64,000 nucleotides of DNA from NCBI GenBank assembly GCA_021396245.1, contig WNYE01000008.1, positions 248,001 to 312,000 on the forward strand, read 5' to 3'. Below the pieces are notes generated by a model. That model saw only the letters and a program-made list of their open reading frames with translations, ran no database searches and was not told the origin of the DNA. Each line of letters opens with the position of its first letter. The stretch's first letter is position 1. Made by a program: the position numbers and the translations under genes. Shown piece by piece: positions 21,810 through 33,364 of the stretch. The DNA comes from Sporothrix humicola. Taxonomy: Eukaryota > Ascomycota > Sordariomycetes > Ophiostomatales > Ophiostomataceae.

Positions 21810-23076
21810 ATGTCCGGCTCCGGGTCTGGCTCGCGCTTTACAGCGCCGAATCAGACGACAGAGCAGCGGCTGTCGACCAACGTCGTGGGCCTCGTCGAGC
21901 TCTCCGATTTCCGCAAACGGCGCGCCGAGGTGCTGGAGCAACAGGAGCGTGAAGCTCGCGAGGCAACAAAAGCAGGATCGACGCCGACGTCAACACAAAC
22001 GCCTGGCGGTGGTGACGGGAGCGACGAGAACGGCAAAAGCCGCACAGCGACGCCCGACGGCGGCGCCGATTCAGCAGCAGACAAGACTGGAGGCAGCGAA
22101 GCCGAGGGCGGTCCACCGACAAAGAAGAAGAAGACAAAGGACGGCAGCAAGAAGAGCAAGAAGAAGGGCGGCAAGATCAGCAAGCTGTCCTTTCTGGGCG
22201 ACGACGACGAGGACGAGGACGGCGACGATTTCGTCAGCGACAAGAAGAGCAAAGACAAGGACAGCAAAGAGAAATCGACCTCTGCCTCTGCCTCTGCTTC
22301 ACCCTCACCTTCTCCCTCGACGGCAAATGGCCTCCCACCGATTAAGTCCTTTACTCAACAAGCACTGCGACGACAGGCGGCCGAGCGCGAGGCTTTGCGC
22401 AAAGAGTTTCTCGCACTCCAAACAGCCGTCAAGGCCAGCGAGGTGGCCATCCCTTTTGTCTTTTACGAAGGCGCCAATATCCCGGGCGGCACGGTGCGCG
22501 TCAAAAAGGGCGACCACATCTGGCTGTTTCTGGACCGCAGCCGCAAAGTTGGTGCGCGGCTCGGCGTCGGCGAGAAACGGCCCAACAAGGCACGGCTGCA
22601 CTGGGCGCGCATCAACGTCGACGATCTCATGCTCGTCCGCGGCAATCTCATCATTCCACATGTAGGTCACTACCCCTGGCGAAGCATTCAAATTGAGTCT
22701 TTACTAACTAGCCGTGTAGCACTATGATATCTACTACTTTTTGATTAACAAGACGCTCGGCCCCGGCGGCGAGCGGGTGTTCAACTACACCAGCGACGCG
22801 CCGACAAATGCAACACCTGCCGCCCCATTGACGACGCCGCGCAGTTCCACCACCACATCCACCGGCAAGGACGGTGAAGACGAGGAAGACTTTAGCCATC
22901 TCGAGGGCGCCGGCGACGACCCGGGCCTCACAAAGGTCGTCGACCGCCGCTGGTACGAGCGCAACAAGCACATCTACCCGGCCAGTCTGTGGCAGGAGTT
23001 TGACCCGGAGGAAGACTATGTCCATCAAGTGCGCCGCGACCAGGGCGGCAACGCCTTTTTCTTTCCCGCCAAGTGA
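21810..23076 (+). CDS. XAP5/FAM50 family nuclear protein
   Basis: Two exons (21810-22661 and 22720-23076) encode 402 residues. Splicing at GTAGGT/GTGTAG joins IIPH to HYDIYYFLINKTLG, which matches the family's IIPHH core. The N-terminal half holds a basic-acidic low-complexity region (KKKKTKDGSKKSKKKGG, then Asp/Glu- and Ser-rich). The C-terminal XAP5 domain (about 220-400) contains VFYEGANIPGG, VKKGDHIWLFLDR and a terminal YERNKHIYPASLWQEFDP. Homologues in human (FAM50A), fission yeast (Xap5) and Chlamydomonas/plants are nuclear proteins linked to chromatin, transcription fidelity and splicing. The start at 21810 is the first ATG giving the family's N terminus. The gene ends 80 bases before the stop of a convergent minus-strand gene. 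Confidence 0.9.
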
Positions 23077-23156
23077 GGTAACTCCTGTGTCAAGGCAGCA
23101 TGTCTGTATTGGTTTGATATTGGGATATTAGGGTAAACTCTTTCTCTCAACACCCC

Positions 23157-23813
23157 TCACGTCACAGTGGCCACCGCGGCCGAAATACCCCAGACGGCCG
23201 CGGCCAGGACCAGCCACCCGGGCCACAGCACCACCAGCAGCAGCCCGTTGCCGCTCGGGCCCATAAAGGCCAGCGCCACCTCAAAGTACAGCTTTTTGCG
23301 CATCCGCGTCGCCCGCTTGCACGCCCACAAGTGCCACCAGCAGGCCTGCCACACAGTCTGGCCGCACCGCACCGCACAGAGCCGAGATGCCGCCAAAACG
23401 ACCGTGGCCAGAATCAACAGGAGCCGCGCCGTATGGTGAGCCGTCCAGGCAACGGGCTTGACCGCCGCCGCCGCGATCGCCCATGCATGGACGGCGCTGC
23501 TGTGGCAGCGGTAGATGAGGTCCGCCGAGGCAGAACGAAGAGTGAGAGGAAGGTGGGTGGTTGTTGCTGTTGTCGCGGATGAGGATGAGGTTGTTGAGGT
23601 CGAGATATTGGAGGCCATGTTGACAGATGCCTTGGATACTTCTGTTGTTGGCTCTGGCTTTGCCAGCTGTTGTGATTGTGGCTGTGGTGTCGATGAAGAC
23701 GTCGTCGATGTGTGTGTATTCGATTTTGGTGTCTGGAGGGTAAAGATATCTGAGGCCGAAGCAGCTGCCGTGACAAAAGCCATGGGGCCTGTGAACAGTG
23801 ACAAGGAAGCCAT
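23157..23813 (-). CDS. Small predicted membrane protein, unknown function
   Basis: A 218-residue frame starting at the Met encoded at 23813-23811; the open frame extends 30 codons further upstream to another ATG at 23903. The N-terminal half is Ser/Thr/Ala/Gln-rich and probably disordered. The C-terminal half has a hydrophobic segment around TARLLLILATVVLAASRL and a second one covering LLLVVLWPGWLVLAAAVWG, with a basic loop RATRMRKK between, so two transmembrane passes are likely. Codon third positions are GC-rich like the neighbours, supporting real coding. No domain was recognised. It is convergent with the XAP5 gene, with 80 bases between the stops, so the 3' UTRs probably overlap. Confidence 0.6.
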   Translation of the reverse strand: MASLSLFTGPMAFVTAAASASDIFTLQTPKSNTHTSTTSSSTPQPQSQQLAKPEPTTEVSKASVNMASNISTSTTSSSSATTATTTHLPLTLRSASADLIYRCHSSAVHAWAIAAAAVKPVAWTAHHTARLLLILATVVLAASRLCAVRCGQTVWQACWWHLWACKRATRMRKKLYFEVALAFMGPSGNGLLLVVLWPGWLVLAAAVWGISAAVATVT

Positions 23814-23903
23814 GTTTGGTCTTGAATTGTCGAGTTTTGTTGTGACGCTGTCTTCGTGAATAGGATGAATATATAGAATAAGACTATCGAAGGAGATATT
23901 CAA

Positions 23904-26306
23904 GTGAGAGATAACAGTGAAATCAGTGATAGTATCTCAGTAATGTCTGTCGAGAGTTTTCCGATGTTGCAACTGATTTGATAAGTTGATGAAAGAAGCA
24001 ACTGAGACCAAAGGCTTTGAAACAGAGAATTCAATAAAGATCATGAAAAAAGAAACTGACGGCCGAAACGGTTGCATTTGTTTCTTGAAGATGTCTTTGA
24101 TTCTTCTTTATTTGTCTCTACTCTGTCTCTCCTCTTTTCTTCGAAAGAACGCCACTGTTTACTCTCATTATCCAGCCAAGCGATTTCGAGTATTGCCGGC
24201 ACGAACACCCCCTCTTCTTCCTGGCCCCCGCGCCATCCGCGACGAGAACGGCTTCCGTGCCCCGTCTCTCAACTTTAACTCTGAGCCAATGTCTTGGGCA
24301 GCCGTGCAGCACATGGGTAGAGAAAGGCATGGAGATACAGGAGTACATATGCTGGTGGTTGCCCGTTTTGGCGGGTGGTTCAGTCACCTGGCCCCCTTCT
24401 CTCATTCCGTAATCGCCCTAACGGCCTACAAACATCGCTGTAAACAGTGCCTAGAATTTGACATTTTTCTATTAAATCTTCTCAATCTCGCCTTCAAAAG
24501 AGAGAATCAATCAAACAAGTTGGCGGTTATTCTCAAAGACCCCCCCTCTGGCTCGTTTATTTAGTGTAAGAGAGAAAATAGTACTCCCGAAGACGAGAGG
24601 CGGATCCTGTCGCCAACGGCGCCATCTGCAAATAAACAGACACACGTGGGGGTTGTCAGTGGCCGCAACTAATATGGCCGTGTACGACTTATTATAGTGG
24701 AGTGCATCCGGTCAGGCCTTCTTTGTTTTGTCTTTAGTGAGTGAACGGTATTTATTGCTGAGACCGTCTCAGAATACATTCTTAGAAAACGTTCTCAGCG
24801 AGTGGCTTGAGACTTGTTCGAGGCCTGTTGCGCCCGTTTTCGTTTTAATGTCTTGCATTTCTTTGAAAAGGCGAGAAGGCATTCAGTACAAGGTACGAAT
24901 TACAAATACAACCTGTGTCAAGGTCAAGAAACAATTCTTAAAATACATTTATGAGCACAAAACTCTCTTCCGTATCAATCGTCCTGCAGCGGCCGAGTGC
25001 AGCATCTATCTGCAAGACAATCAAGTCTCTGCATTCAACATGCACTCAACATGCATTCGACATACAACTCTGCAGACAAAAACTATGGCAGAACAATGAC
25101 CCCGCGGATGTCGTCCCGGGTTGCTTCTTGTGGTAAGACGAACTGGTGGACAAACGGGTAAAAATAGAGAACAAAATTTGATTTTTTTTTGATAGGTCTA
25201 ACAAAGCATGATTCTTTTGCTGTGCCGTTGCATTGCTCGCCAAGCACGTCAAAGTCTGCTAGAAGAACTGGGCATTTAGACAGGTACGGACCGTATCCCA
25301 TACAGAGGTGGCAGATGCAAAAACCTCGAAAAGGGACAGGTAAAGACGGCATCTCAAGATGTCAGGATCTGAATGCAATTCAACAAATAACTCTCACGAA
25401 CGTTGCCTTCCATCTCACCTCCATTCGTTCTAGTTTCGTTTTAGGAAAGAAATCAAGGCATAAGAATGCAACACCCAGCCTTGTGCAATAATGGTCTTCC
25501 AGTATTGGCTGTCGGGGTGAGGTTACTAATCACACCCAAAAGCGGTTTGCAAGATTCCGTATTCCAGATGCCGGGCAGGATCGACAAAGACAACGGGGTT
25601 TGCTTTGCTAATTGCAGCCCAGCCCGGAATTCAAAACCTCGGGGCTTTTTTGGCAAGTCTGTGCTTTGTTGAGGACAATGTGAGCATAAATTCAGAGAGA
25701 AGCAAACAGTTAGAAAATAGAAACGAAGAAAACAATAATAAGAGGAATGAAAACTCGAGGATACATTGGACGCGAACGTGAACAGATCGGATCTGCTCCG
25801 TGCTCCGATTGACGTTCGCGTCTAGCAAAACGTGGCTCGCGCCAATTCATGATTGGTCCGCGAGAACGACCATTGATGGTCATCACCTCACAATTGATGT
25901 GGCAGGCAAATAAGCAGAGGGGGAGAAATAAAATCCAAAGTAAAAATATGCTTTCATTGACAGGCAGAGATTCGCGTAAACGACTTGAAGAAACGCCCGA
26001 ATAAAAGAGAGTAGAGGTAGTGATTCGTTTGTTGTACTGTCCTCTCGAGTACAACGTAAAATGGCCAAAGACGAAATGGCAAACCCGACATAAAAAACGA
26101 TATAAATCACAAAAAGATAACCCGTCCATTTTTAGTCCCCTGGATGCCCAAGCGCAGGATGGCGAAAGCACAATGACTCCTCTCCGATTAAAAAAAGATC
26201 CCACCGCAGTCGTGCCCCAGTTGTAAAATACAATAAATTTCATACACGCGTAAACACACATTTCTGTTATCCCAGTGGCTGTTGTCATTCGTCAAGATGT
26301 TGGCAA
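23904..26306. other. Intergenic region without supported gene
   Basis: About 2.4 kb between divergent-start and 3' ends on the minus strand. Base composition is moderately AT-rich. Frames of up to 192 codons (for example 23,986-24,564 on plus and 25,710-26,288 on minus) lack domains and GC3 bias. The region holds one notable inverted repeat at 25769-25822 (listed separately). Confidence 0.45.
25769..25822. repeat. 11-bp perfect inverted repeat enclosing a small palindrome
   Basis: Arms GACGCGAACGT (25769-25779) and ACGTTCGCGTC (25812-25822) are exact reverse complements. The 32-base spacer holds a further palindrome, CAGATC-G-GATCTG, at 25783-25795. It could form a branched hairpin in RNA or be a protein-binding site. 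No function can be assigned from sequence. Confidence 0.55.
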
Positions 26307-28966
26307 TCACATGAGACTCTCTGTCTCAAGGCTGATCAGGCTCTCGGCAGAGAAGCGGATTTGGTCTGCTTTGTTAGCATCGAATATTCAAAAGGTAGAC
26401 AGATAAGAGATATGAAAGAAGATGACAAGAACTTACCTCGCATGGAACGCAGAGCCTCAAAGGCCGTTGCATAGTTCTCCAGCGACGCCAGGATCGACGT
26501 AAGACCCCGTTGCAGCTGCAGCAGCATGTGCACGAGATAATTGTTGCCCGACGCGTTTGGCTGCAGCACCTTGGTCTTGCGGTAGATCGACAAGAACACG
26601 TACGCGCCCTGCATTGCACAGCACACAAACGACGGCAGCATGCGCGGCGCCACAATGGCCGACGTGGGCGACAAAAAGCCAATTTCCAGCCCGTACTGGC
26701 CCGACGGGTTCGGGTATGGCAGGCCATCGAAGCCGCTCGCAATGTTGAGCGCCGATTTCAGGCAGATCTTGGCCGAGTAATGACTGCTGAACGGTACTTT
26801 GACGGTGGCGCCGTTTATGTTGTTGCCGCTGTTGCTGCTACTATTGCCGTTGCCATTGTGGACACTGCTCGTGGTGCTGCTGTTGTGGTTGCTGGCCGTG
26901 TGACTACCAGCCACAGTTGTCCCGCTGATCGTCGCTACCATCGCTGCAGCTTCAAGGTGTCCGAGTTGCTGCTGCGGTTGTTGTTGCCGTTGCTGCTGAA
27001 GCTGATGATCCGTCGTGGGCGGTGATGTGGCGGCTGTCTTTGGAGGCGAGCCAAGTGACGACACATATGTTGAGCTCTCGGGGCTCCCACTATTCTTGGT
27101 CGAGTTGGTTGCCGAGTGGCTGTGGTGAAGCGAATTGCTGGCGGAGTGAAGGCTGCTCTGAGGGCTGCAAGAGCATGATGGCCAGGGCAAGGGCTCGTAC
27201 CCATCGGGGCCCGTTTCTGTAGTCGACTTGAGATCGCAATGGCGGCCGCTGAAGACGGGGAAATCGTAGAAGGCGCAGTAACGGTGGACTTTGATCCGAG
27301 CGCTGTTCAGCTTGATGCGTGCCATATTTCGTAGTGACCGGATCAAACATGTCTCGGCGGGGTCGACTACTGGTGCCAAGCTTCCGGCAAACGTCCAGCC
27401 TTCGGCCCGGTCCACCATGGGCGCAATACGGCTCTCGAGATCTGCCATCTTCTTGTAAATCGGCTCCATATCACCCTGCGTCGCAAGAACCTTGTTGAGC
27501 TCAATGACAAACTGCGTCGATGCCAGAATTGCTTGTTGTGCTTCGATGAAAACTGGCCATGCTTCCGGGTCGACTTCCAGTGTCGGGTACTTTGTTGTGA
27601 ATGAGGCGTTGTACAGTTCCAAGGGTGGCGGCGTATTGCTCACGATTGAGCTTTGCGTTGCACAGACATAGGTCATCCACCATACCCGCCGCTTCGCCTC
27701 GGCAAAGAAGTCGTTGTCGTCGGTCTGCGTGTGTAGCGAAAATGATGTCATGGCCTCCATCAATGCCTGCCCTGCGCGTGTGCGCATCTTCTTAATGTTG
27801 CCACGCTGCGCATATTCGTATATACTGAGAAGGTCTAGTGCGATGATGCTCTCGAGCTCAACGGGGACACGGGGATGGAATGGCGCACGGTCGGCCGGCG
27901 GCGGTGACGATTCTAGTGCCTTGTGTGGTTCTGTTGCTGAGTCGGGGATCTCTGATTCGGCTTCGATCGATTCGATGGCGGCTTGCGCAAAGAACTGTGC
28001 GCACTTTCGTCGGAAAAGGACGGAGTCGGGAGCAGATGGGTCCGTATCATCGGCGCAAGGAATCAGTGCCAGTACGGCAGAGAGCGCGAGGGCGACAGGC
28101 GAAGAAGGCTCAAAGACCTCTTCCAAGGGAGGCTCGTTTTGTGACATCGAAGACGGTTCGTCGACAGGCGGTGATGTTTCCGGTGGCGGGAAGATGGGAA
28201 CGTAGGGATGGATCCAGCAGTAGTAGGCTTGAAGTAGACTTCGGTCGCTGCGGTAAGTTCGGACAAGGGGCCCTGAGGCTGCCGGTACGGGAATGATTCC
28301 TTGTGGTATAGACACGCCTTCGAACACCCCGGTCTGGAAGGCTTGCTGGAACAGGTTATCGAAAAGGTAGTCGCTATCTTGCGGCATATCTGGCAGCTGA
28401 CCGAGCGCGGCGCCAGGGTCGATATAGTTTTGAACGTCGACGGCTAAGGACACAGATGAACGGTTAGAAGGCAAAGCAGGTGACCGAAGCGATGAAGGTG
28501 TACACGTACGTTGTTGCGAAGCATCGGGCAGTATAAGGCCACCAAACTCTTGCGGCCGGATACTCTGGTTATTGCGCGGCGGCGAGGTCGACACCGGCTT
28601 CTTGCGAATCCGGGGACCGCCTCGACGGCTCGGCCGGTAGACGCATTCATTGCTCTTGGTTACACACTGCACATTATTGTTAATCAAGGCGACAGCCTTC
28701 TAGAGGGATGGGCTCGGTGTTCGGAGTATGAGACATACCGAAGTGCAAGGCCGGCCTCCGTCGCATCGCGTTCTTGATGCGCGACTGTCGTGATGTTAGC
28801 AACTCGTTGAGCGCGCGTGCAAAATGAGAATGCGCAAATGCGCCTCGAGACGGGGACTAATGCGAGGGTGTGGACATGGAACATACCATGATAGACATGC
28901 GAGCTTGACGGGCGGCGTCGCAAACTTGCGGCGCACAACCCGGGGTTGGTCATCGACCTCCGCCAT
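26307..28966 (-). CDS. Zn2Cys6 fungal transcription factor (5 exons)
   Basis: Exons on the minus strand: 28966-28887, 28784-28739, 28666-28510, 28443-26437 and 26365-26307, for 782 residues. The zinc cluster is assembled across the first three exons: CLSC, RASRTRC, DGGRPC, TSC, VTKSNEC. This gives Cys24, 27, 34, 40, 43 and 50 with spacing C-X2-C-X6-C-X5-C-X2-C-X6-C, followed by a basic RPSRRGGPRIRKK linker. Splice sites are canonical (GTATGT/ACAG, GTATGT/GCAG, GTACGT/TTAG, GTAAGT/GCAG). Intron 3 is 66 bases and keeps frame, so it could be retained without a stop. A fungal-type TF middle region includes AKRRVWWMTYV near residue 343. A Gln/Ser/Asn-rich stretch at about 540-640 may be activating. 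It probably binds DNA in the nucleus as a dimer. Target genes are unknown. Confidence 0.9.
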
Positions 28967-31132
28967 GCCAGATAGTCAGAGATGCGTCGGTGGAGTGGAC
29001 AAGATGGGGGCCGTTGTGGGCGAAAATGAAGGCGTGGACGGGGAATGGAAATGGAGAAAGACGACACAGGCGTGAGAGGGGTGGCGTCTGGTGTTTGGAG
29101 AGATGAAAGTCGGTCGGCGGGAGAGTGAGTTGAGTTGATAGTGGAGAGAAGCAGTGAGCGATTGAAAGCCACCCGAGGAGCACAAAACAGCCGGTATATC
29201 GGGGTGAACACCGAAAGACAATGCGGCACGGGGACAGGCGACCGGGCAGGTAAGAGTCAGACCGCGCGATTCCGAACAAGGAAAATCAAAGTTGCGAAGG
29301 AAAAAAGTCCTAACAGTGTGGCGAAAGTGACAAATGGTGACAGGTTGTGACAAGAATGACAAAAGAACCCGGGCTCGGCCCGAAATAACAGAAAGAGCTG
29401 ATGCGAGGAAACGAGCAAAAGAGGAGGCGACGAGAGCACGGAAAATTGTGGACGGGTCTGGGCCTAGCAAATGCGCGTCGATCGGAGAGGGGTGAAATGT
29501 GTGGCCGAAGATGGGAGTGGTGGGTTTTGGGATGAGATGATGGAAGAAACGGGGTTTGAAGCGTTTTGGAGGCGGTAGGGCTGTCAAAGTCGTCGAGATA
29601 AGAAGCAGCAGGCGGAACTGGTCGAGGCCATTGCCTGCTGTCAATGCCGAGTATTGCGCGGTCGCACACAAGTTGAGCAAGAGGGAAAGAGCGGATGAGC
29701 GCGACGACAACCAAAGGAAAGACTGGGAAAGGGGCACCTACCAATTGGAAGGGAGAATCGCAAAGGGATAAAGACTCTAATGATGGGGAGAAGGGAAGTG
29801 GTGTGGCCTGGCTGCTGTTGGACAAAGCCAATGCCACAAATGGCCCAATTGGCTGATTCGTTCTTTCCCCCAGCAAGCGTTTCGACTTTCGATTTTTGAT
29901 GCGAGCAGGAGCCATTATCGAGCAAAGAACGAGCCATAGTAAAAGCAAAGGCCGGCCGTGCCTGCCAAACACAGCGCCTTCCTCTCTTAGCCAGCCAACT
30001 GCGGGGTGGAATACTGCGCTCACGCTCACCGCACGTGAGAAGCAAACACCTGAAAGAGACTAACAAAAACAAGTAACAGCGGCCGGACTGGCCGTCATTG
30101 CAGGGCGCAAAGCGGCGGCCAGCGACAACTACTAGCACAGGCGCCCCACTCCAGATCGAGGAAAACTTGCTCAGCACAAGGGCCGTGACAAGGGAAAGAG
30201 GAAAGAGTGTTGGGATCTGGTACAGGCTGCCAGACGATAGGAGACGATAGCCAAGACAGACAACAGGCTGCAGGCCAGAGACCGCATACTTACTGCATAT
30301 TACTACTCAGATGGCCGGCCGTCTAATCACGTAAAAAGCATCTTACCACACCATGCTGACTGAGCGGAGAGCAGCCATTCCGGGATCAGAAAGTCGTCCC
30401 ACCGCTGCCACAAATAACGTAACGCATGCAGCGCGAAGAAACTTGCCGTTCTAGAACACGAACACGAGGAGAAGAAGGGGAAAGAAGGGTGCCAGGGTTA
30501 GGGGAAGCGCCTGCATACGGAGACGAACACGATAGTAATATAGTCTTGGGGCTGTCAAATCAACGAATTCAAGAGAAAATAAACTCTGCACCTGCGTTTA
30601 TTGCGTGATTCGTTGTTGTGGCGGTGGTAATTGGACAAAAGAGTCTGAAAGTGTCCCGATCGCCTGGGCGTCTCTTTTCCAGATACGTTAGGGACATCTT
30701 AAAAGGCATGTCATCACCACCGTTGGGTGTCTATTCGGACCTTGACCGCCTTTGCGGGACACCACTCGTATTTGCGAGTCACAAAGGTTTGCAGTTTACA
30801 AATCAACATAGGGATCAGATGAGTGTGTAAAATTTATTCAAGACACGAGATCAAATGACATCACGGCAAGAACCGCAAAAAGTCATTGAATGGGCGTTCA
30901 ATCGCGTGATCAAACTGAACAATGCCAGCTAAACGTACAGAGCCAAACCCAAGGAGCATGTTATGATACACAATTAGGTGAACGCAGACTAGGCAGAAAC
31001 ACAGAAATGCAAGGCCAAGGTAAAAATAAGTCAAAATAGAAAAGCAATACACTATTTCAAAACCAAGGGTAAACGATACCAACTCCTCGTCTATATTATA
31101 CCTGAATCAACAATGACAACAACTCGCTACCC
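28967..31132. other. Long leader/promoter of the Zn2Cys6 gene and 3' flank of UGDH
   Basis: About 2.2 kb. From 28,967 to 30,200 the minus strand is C/T-rich with three overlapping open frames (253, 239 and 178 codons), as expected of a long untranslated leader lacking coding constraint. Beyond 30,400 nothing coding is seen. The last few hundred bases before 31,133 are AT-rich and probably contain the 3' end of the UDP-glucose dehydrogenase transcript. Confidence 0.5.
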
Positions 31133-33364
31133 CTACGACCGACCCTGCCGACCAACACTCTCCACGCGCAGACCAAGCTTCGCGCCGGCCTTGGCATCCA
31201 AGCAGCCACGGCCGTCAAACACCCAGCGCGGCTTGCGCATGTGGTACGAGATCTTGGCCCAGTCGAGCTTCTCCTTGGGCTTGTACTCCTCGTTGAGCTT
31301 GTAGCCCTCCTTCTCCAGCTCGCAGTCGGGGCAGGTCGAGTCGCACGCAGGCTCCTGGTGGTAGCGCTGCAGAGGGTCGGTCACAGCCTCGTCGCCGGCA
31401 GTGTTGATGAGGAACTTGTGCAGGGCCAGAATATCGTTCTCGCTGGGCTCGGCCGTCGCGAAGGGGCGCGGGTCGGTCTTGCCGGTCTTCTTGACGGGGG
31501 CCGGGGCAGCCGCAGCAGCGGGAGCGGCGCCCGACTTGGCGGCAGCAGCCGCGGCAGCCGCAGCACCGCCGTTGATAGGGGGCTTGCTGCCGAACTCGTC
31601 GAAGTCGGTCGTAATCAAGACGGCGTTGCTGTCGGCGCAAGCCTCGTACGCGTTGGTGTAGATCTGGATCGAGCCACCCTCGCCGAGCAGGACATGGTCG
31701 CCGCCCAGAAGCTCCTTAATCTCCTCCCGCATCACCACAGGGTTGCAGCAGGGGTCGAACACGGCAATCTCGCGAGGGCCCTCCTCCAGAAGTGTCTTGA
31801 TAATTTCCAGAGCAGGCGACTCACGGGTGTCGCTCGTGTTTTTCTTGAAGGCGTAGCCCAGCACAGTGGCCTTCTTGCCGCGAAGAGTGTTGTTGAGGCA
31901 CTTGACAACACGGTGGGTGAACCGGTCACGAGCGTACTCATTCATGGTCACGACCTGGCGCCAGTATGCTGCAACTTCGTCGAGGCCGAGAGACTCGGAG
32001 AGGTAGACCAAGCTGAGAATGTCCTTCTTGAAGCAGCTGCCACCGAAACCGATACCAGCCTTGAGGAACTTGTTGCCAATACGGGCATCGTAGCCAACCG
32101 AGGCGGCAACCTCGTCAACGTCAGCACCGGTGCGCTCGCAAATGGCAGCAATACTGTTGATGCTACTAATGCGCTGGGCCAGCATGGAGTTGGCGACCAG
32201 CTTAGCAAGCTCAGACGACCAAACATTGGTAGTCAGAATGCGGTGGCGGGGGACCCAGGCGCCGTAGATGTCAGCAAGGGCCTCAGCAGCACGCTGGCCC
32301 GAGGCGGTCGGAAGAGAACCGATCAGCACACGGTCGGGGTACAGCAGATCGTTTACGGCGGTACCGGCAGCCAGGAACTCGGGGTTGGAAAGGATCTCGA
32401 AGTGGACACCAGGGCGGTGCACAGCCATCTGTAAAACGACAGAAATGCTTGGTCAGTAACCAAAATCCCAGTAAAATGCGTCAGAGTTGCCTATTAGGGG
32501 TAGGATCACTTACCGTCTCCTGCATAAGCTGGGCCGTGCGGCACGGCACAGTCGACTTTTCCACAATAATGGCACCGGGGCGCGCATGCTGAGCAACCTC
32601 ACCCGTGACAGCCTCAAAGGCAGTCATGTCGGTCGCGCTGCCAGCACCAGCACCGCGGTACTTGGTAGGGGTGTTAACCGCAATCAGGACCACGTCGGCC
32701 TCGCCAATGTAACGCGAGATCTCAGTAGAGAAGATCAGGTTGGGGGCGCGCGAGGGAACCGTCTTCTTCTCGGAGTCGTCAACCGTGCACTCGCGCGAGC
32801 CATCGCGGGCAATGCGGACAATGTCGGCCAGGCCGGGCTCGTAGATGGGAGGGTGGCGAGAGTTCCAGCGGCGGATACGGACAGGGTCTCTGTCAACGAC
32901 AACGACGCGGATATGGGGGTTCTGGAAAGCAATAACAGCAGCAGTAGGGCCACCTATACACAGAAGAAAAAACTCATGTTAGAAAAGGACTGAACTTGGG
33001 GAGTGCGGGGAGACAATTGGAGACAGAGCGCAAAGTGAGGGGTGAGGAAGCGCAAGCTGGATGTAGAAGCAAAAAAAGGGGCAGGATGTTGACTTGGAAG
33101 CTATCGTCGCACAAGCGGTGTAAACGTACCGACGTAACCGGCGCCAACACAGCAAATCGTGCGGATGACGGGGTTCTGGGAGGCCGAGGCGGTACCGTTA
33201 GCACGGGCGCCGTTCGTGGCCTCGCCGTCGACGGGACGGACAAGGGGGCGCATGACAGGGCTGAACTCCTGGTTGCTGCCGTCAGGCGTGGTCGGGGCGG
33301 TGGAGCCGTCCAACATTGTGGTTTCTTCGGTGTCGACTTGGTTCAGGCGGATGCCAGAGGCCAT
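31133..33364 (-). CDS. UDP-glucose 6-dehydrogenase
   Basis: Exons on the minus strand: 33364-33130, 32953-32514 and 32428-31133, giving 656 residues. The enzyme oxidises UDP-glucose to UDP-glucuronate with two NAD+. The Rossmann motif CVGAGYVGGPTAAVIA is rebuilt across intron 1 (residues about 72-87). VLIAVNTPT, VEKSTVPC and LSNPEFLAAG follow, and the catalytic Cys357 lies in GIGFGGSCFKKDI. The C-terminal nucleotide-sugar domain contains VLGYAFKKNTSDTRESPA. Intron borders are canonical (GTACGT/ATAG, GTAAGT/ACAG). At 656 residues it is longer than the usual 460-490. Two additions explain this: a 65-residue Ser/Thr/Pro-rich N-terminal tail, and an Ala-rich insert (about 31,490-31,580) within the C-terminal part, between TTDFDEFGSKPP and the RPFATAEPSE segment. 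Confidence 0.92.

Noticed and set aside
23986..24564. 192-codon plus-strand frame
   Set aside because: No GC3 bias, no domain, no introns or conserved motifs; mixed composition typical of intergenic DNA.
31241..32434. 397-codon plus-strand open frame opposite the UDP-glucose dehydrogenase exon
   Set aside because: It is the antisense shadow of a GC3-rich exon with a complete, recognisable enzyme on the other strand.
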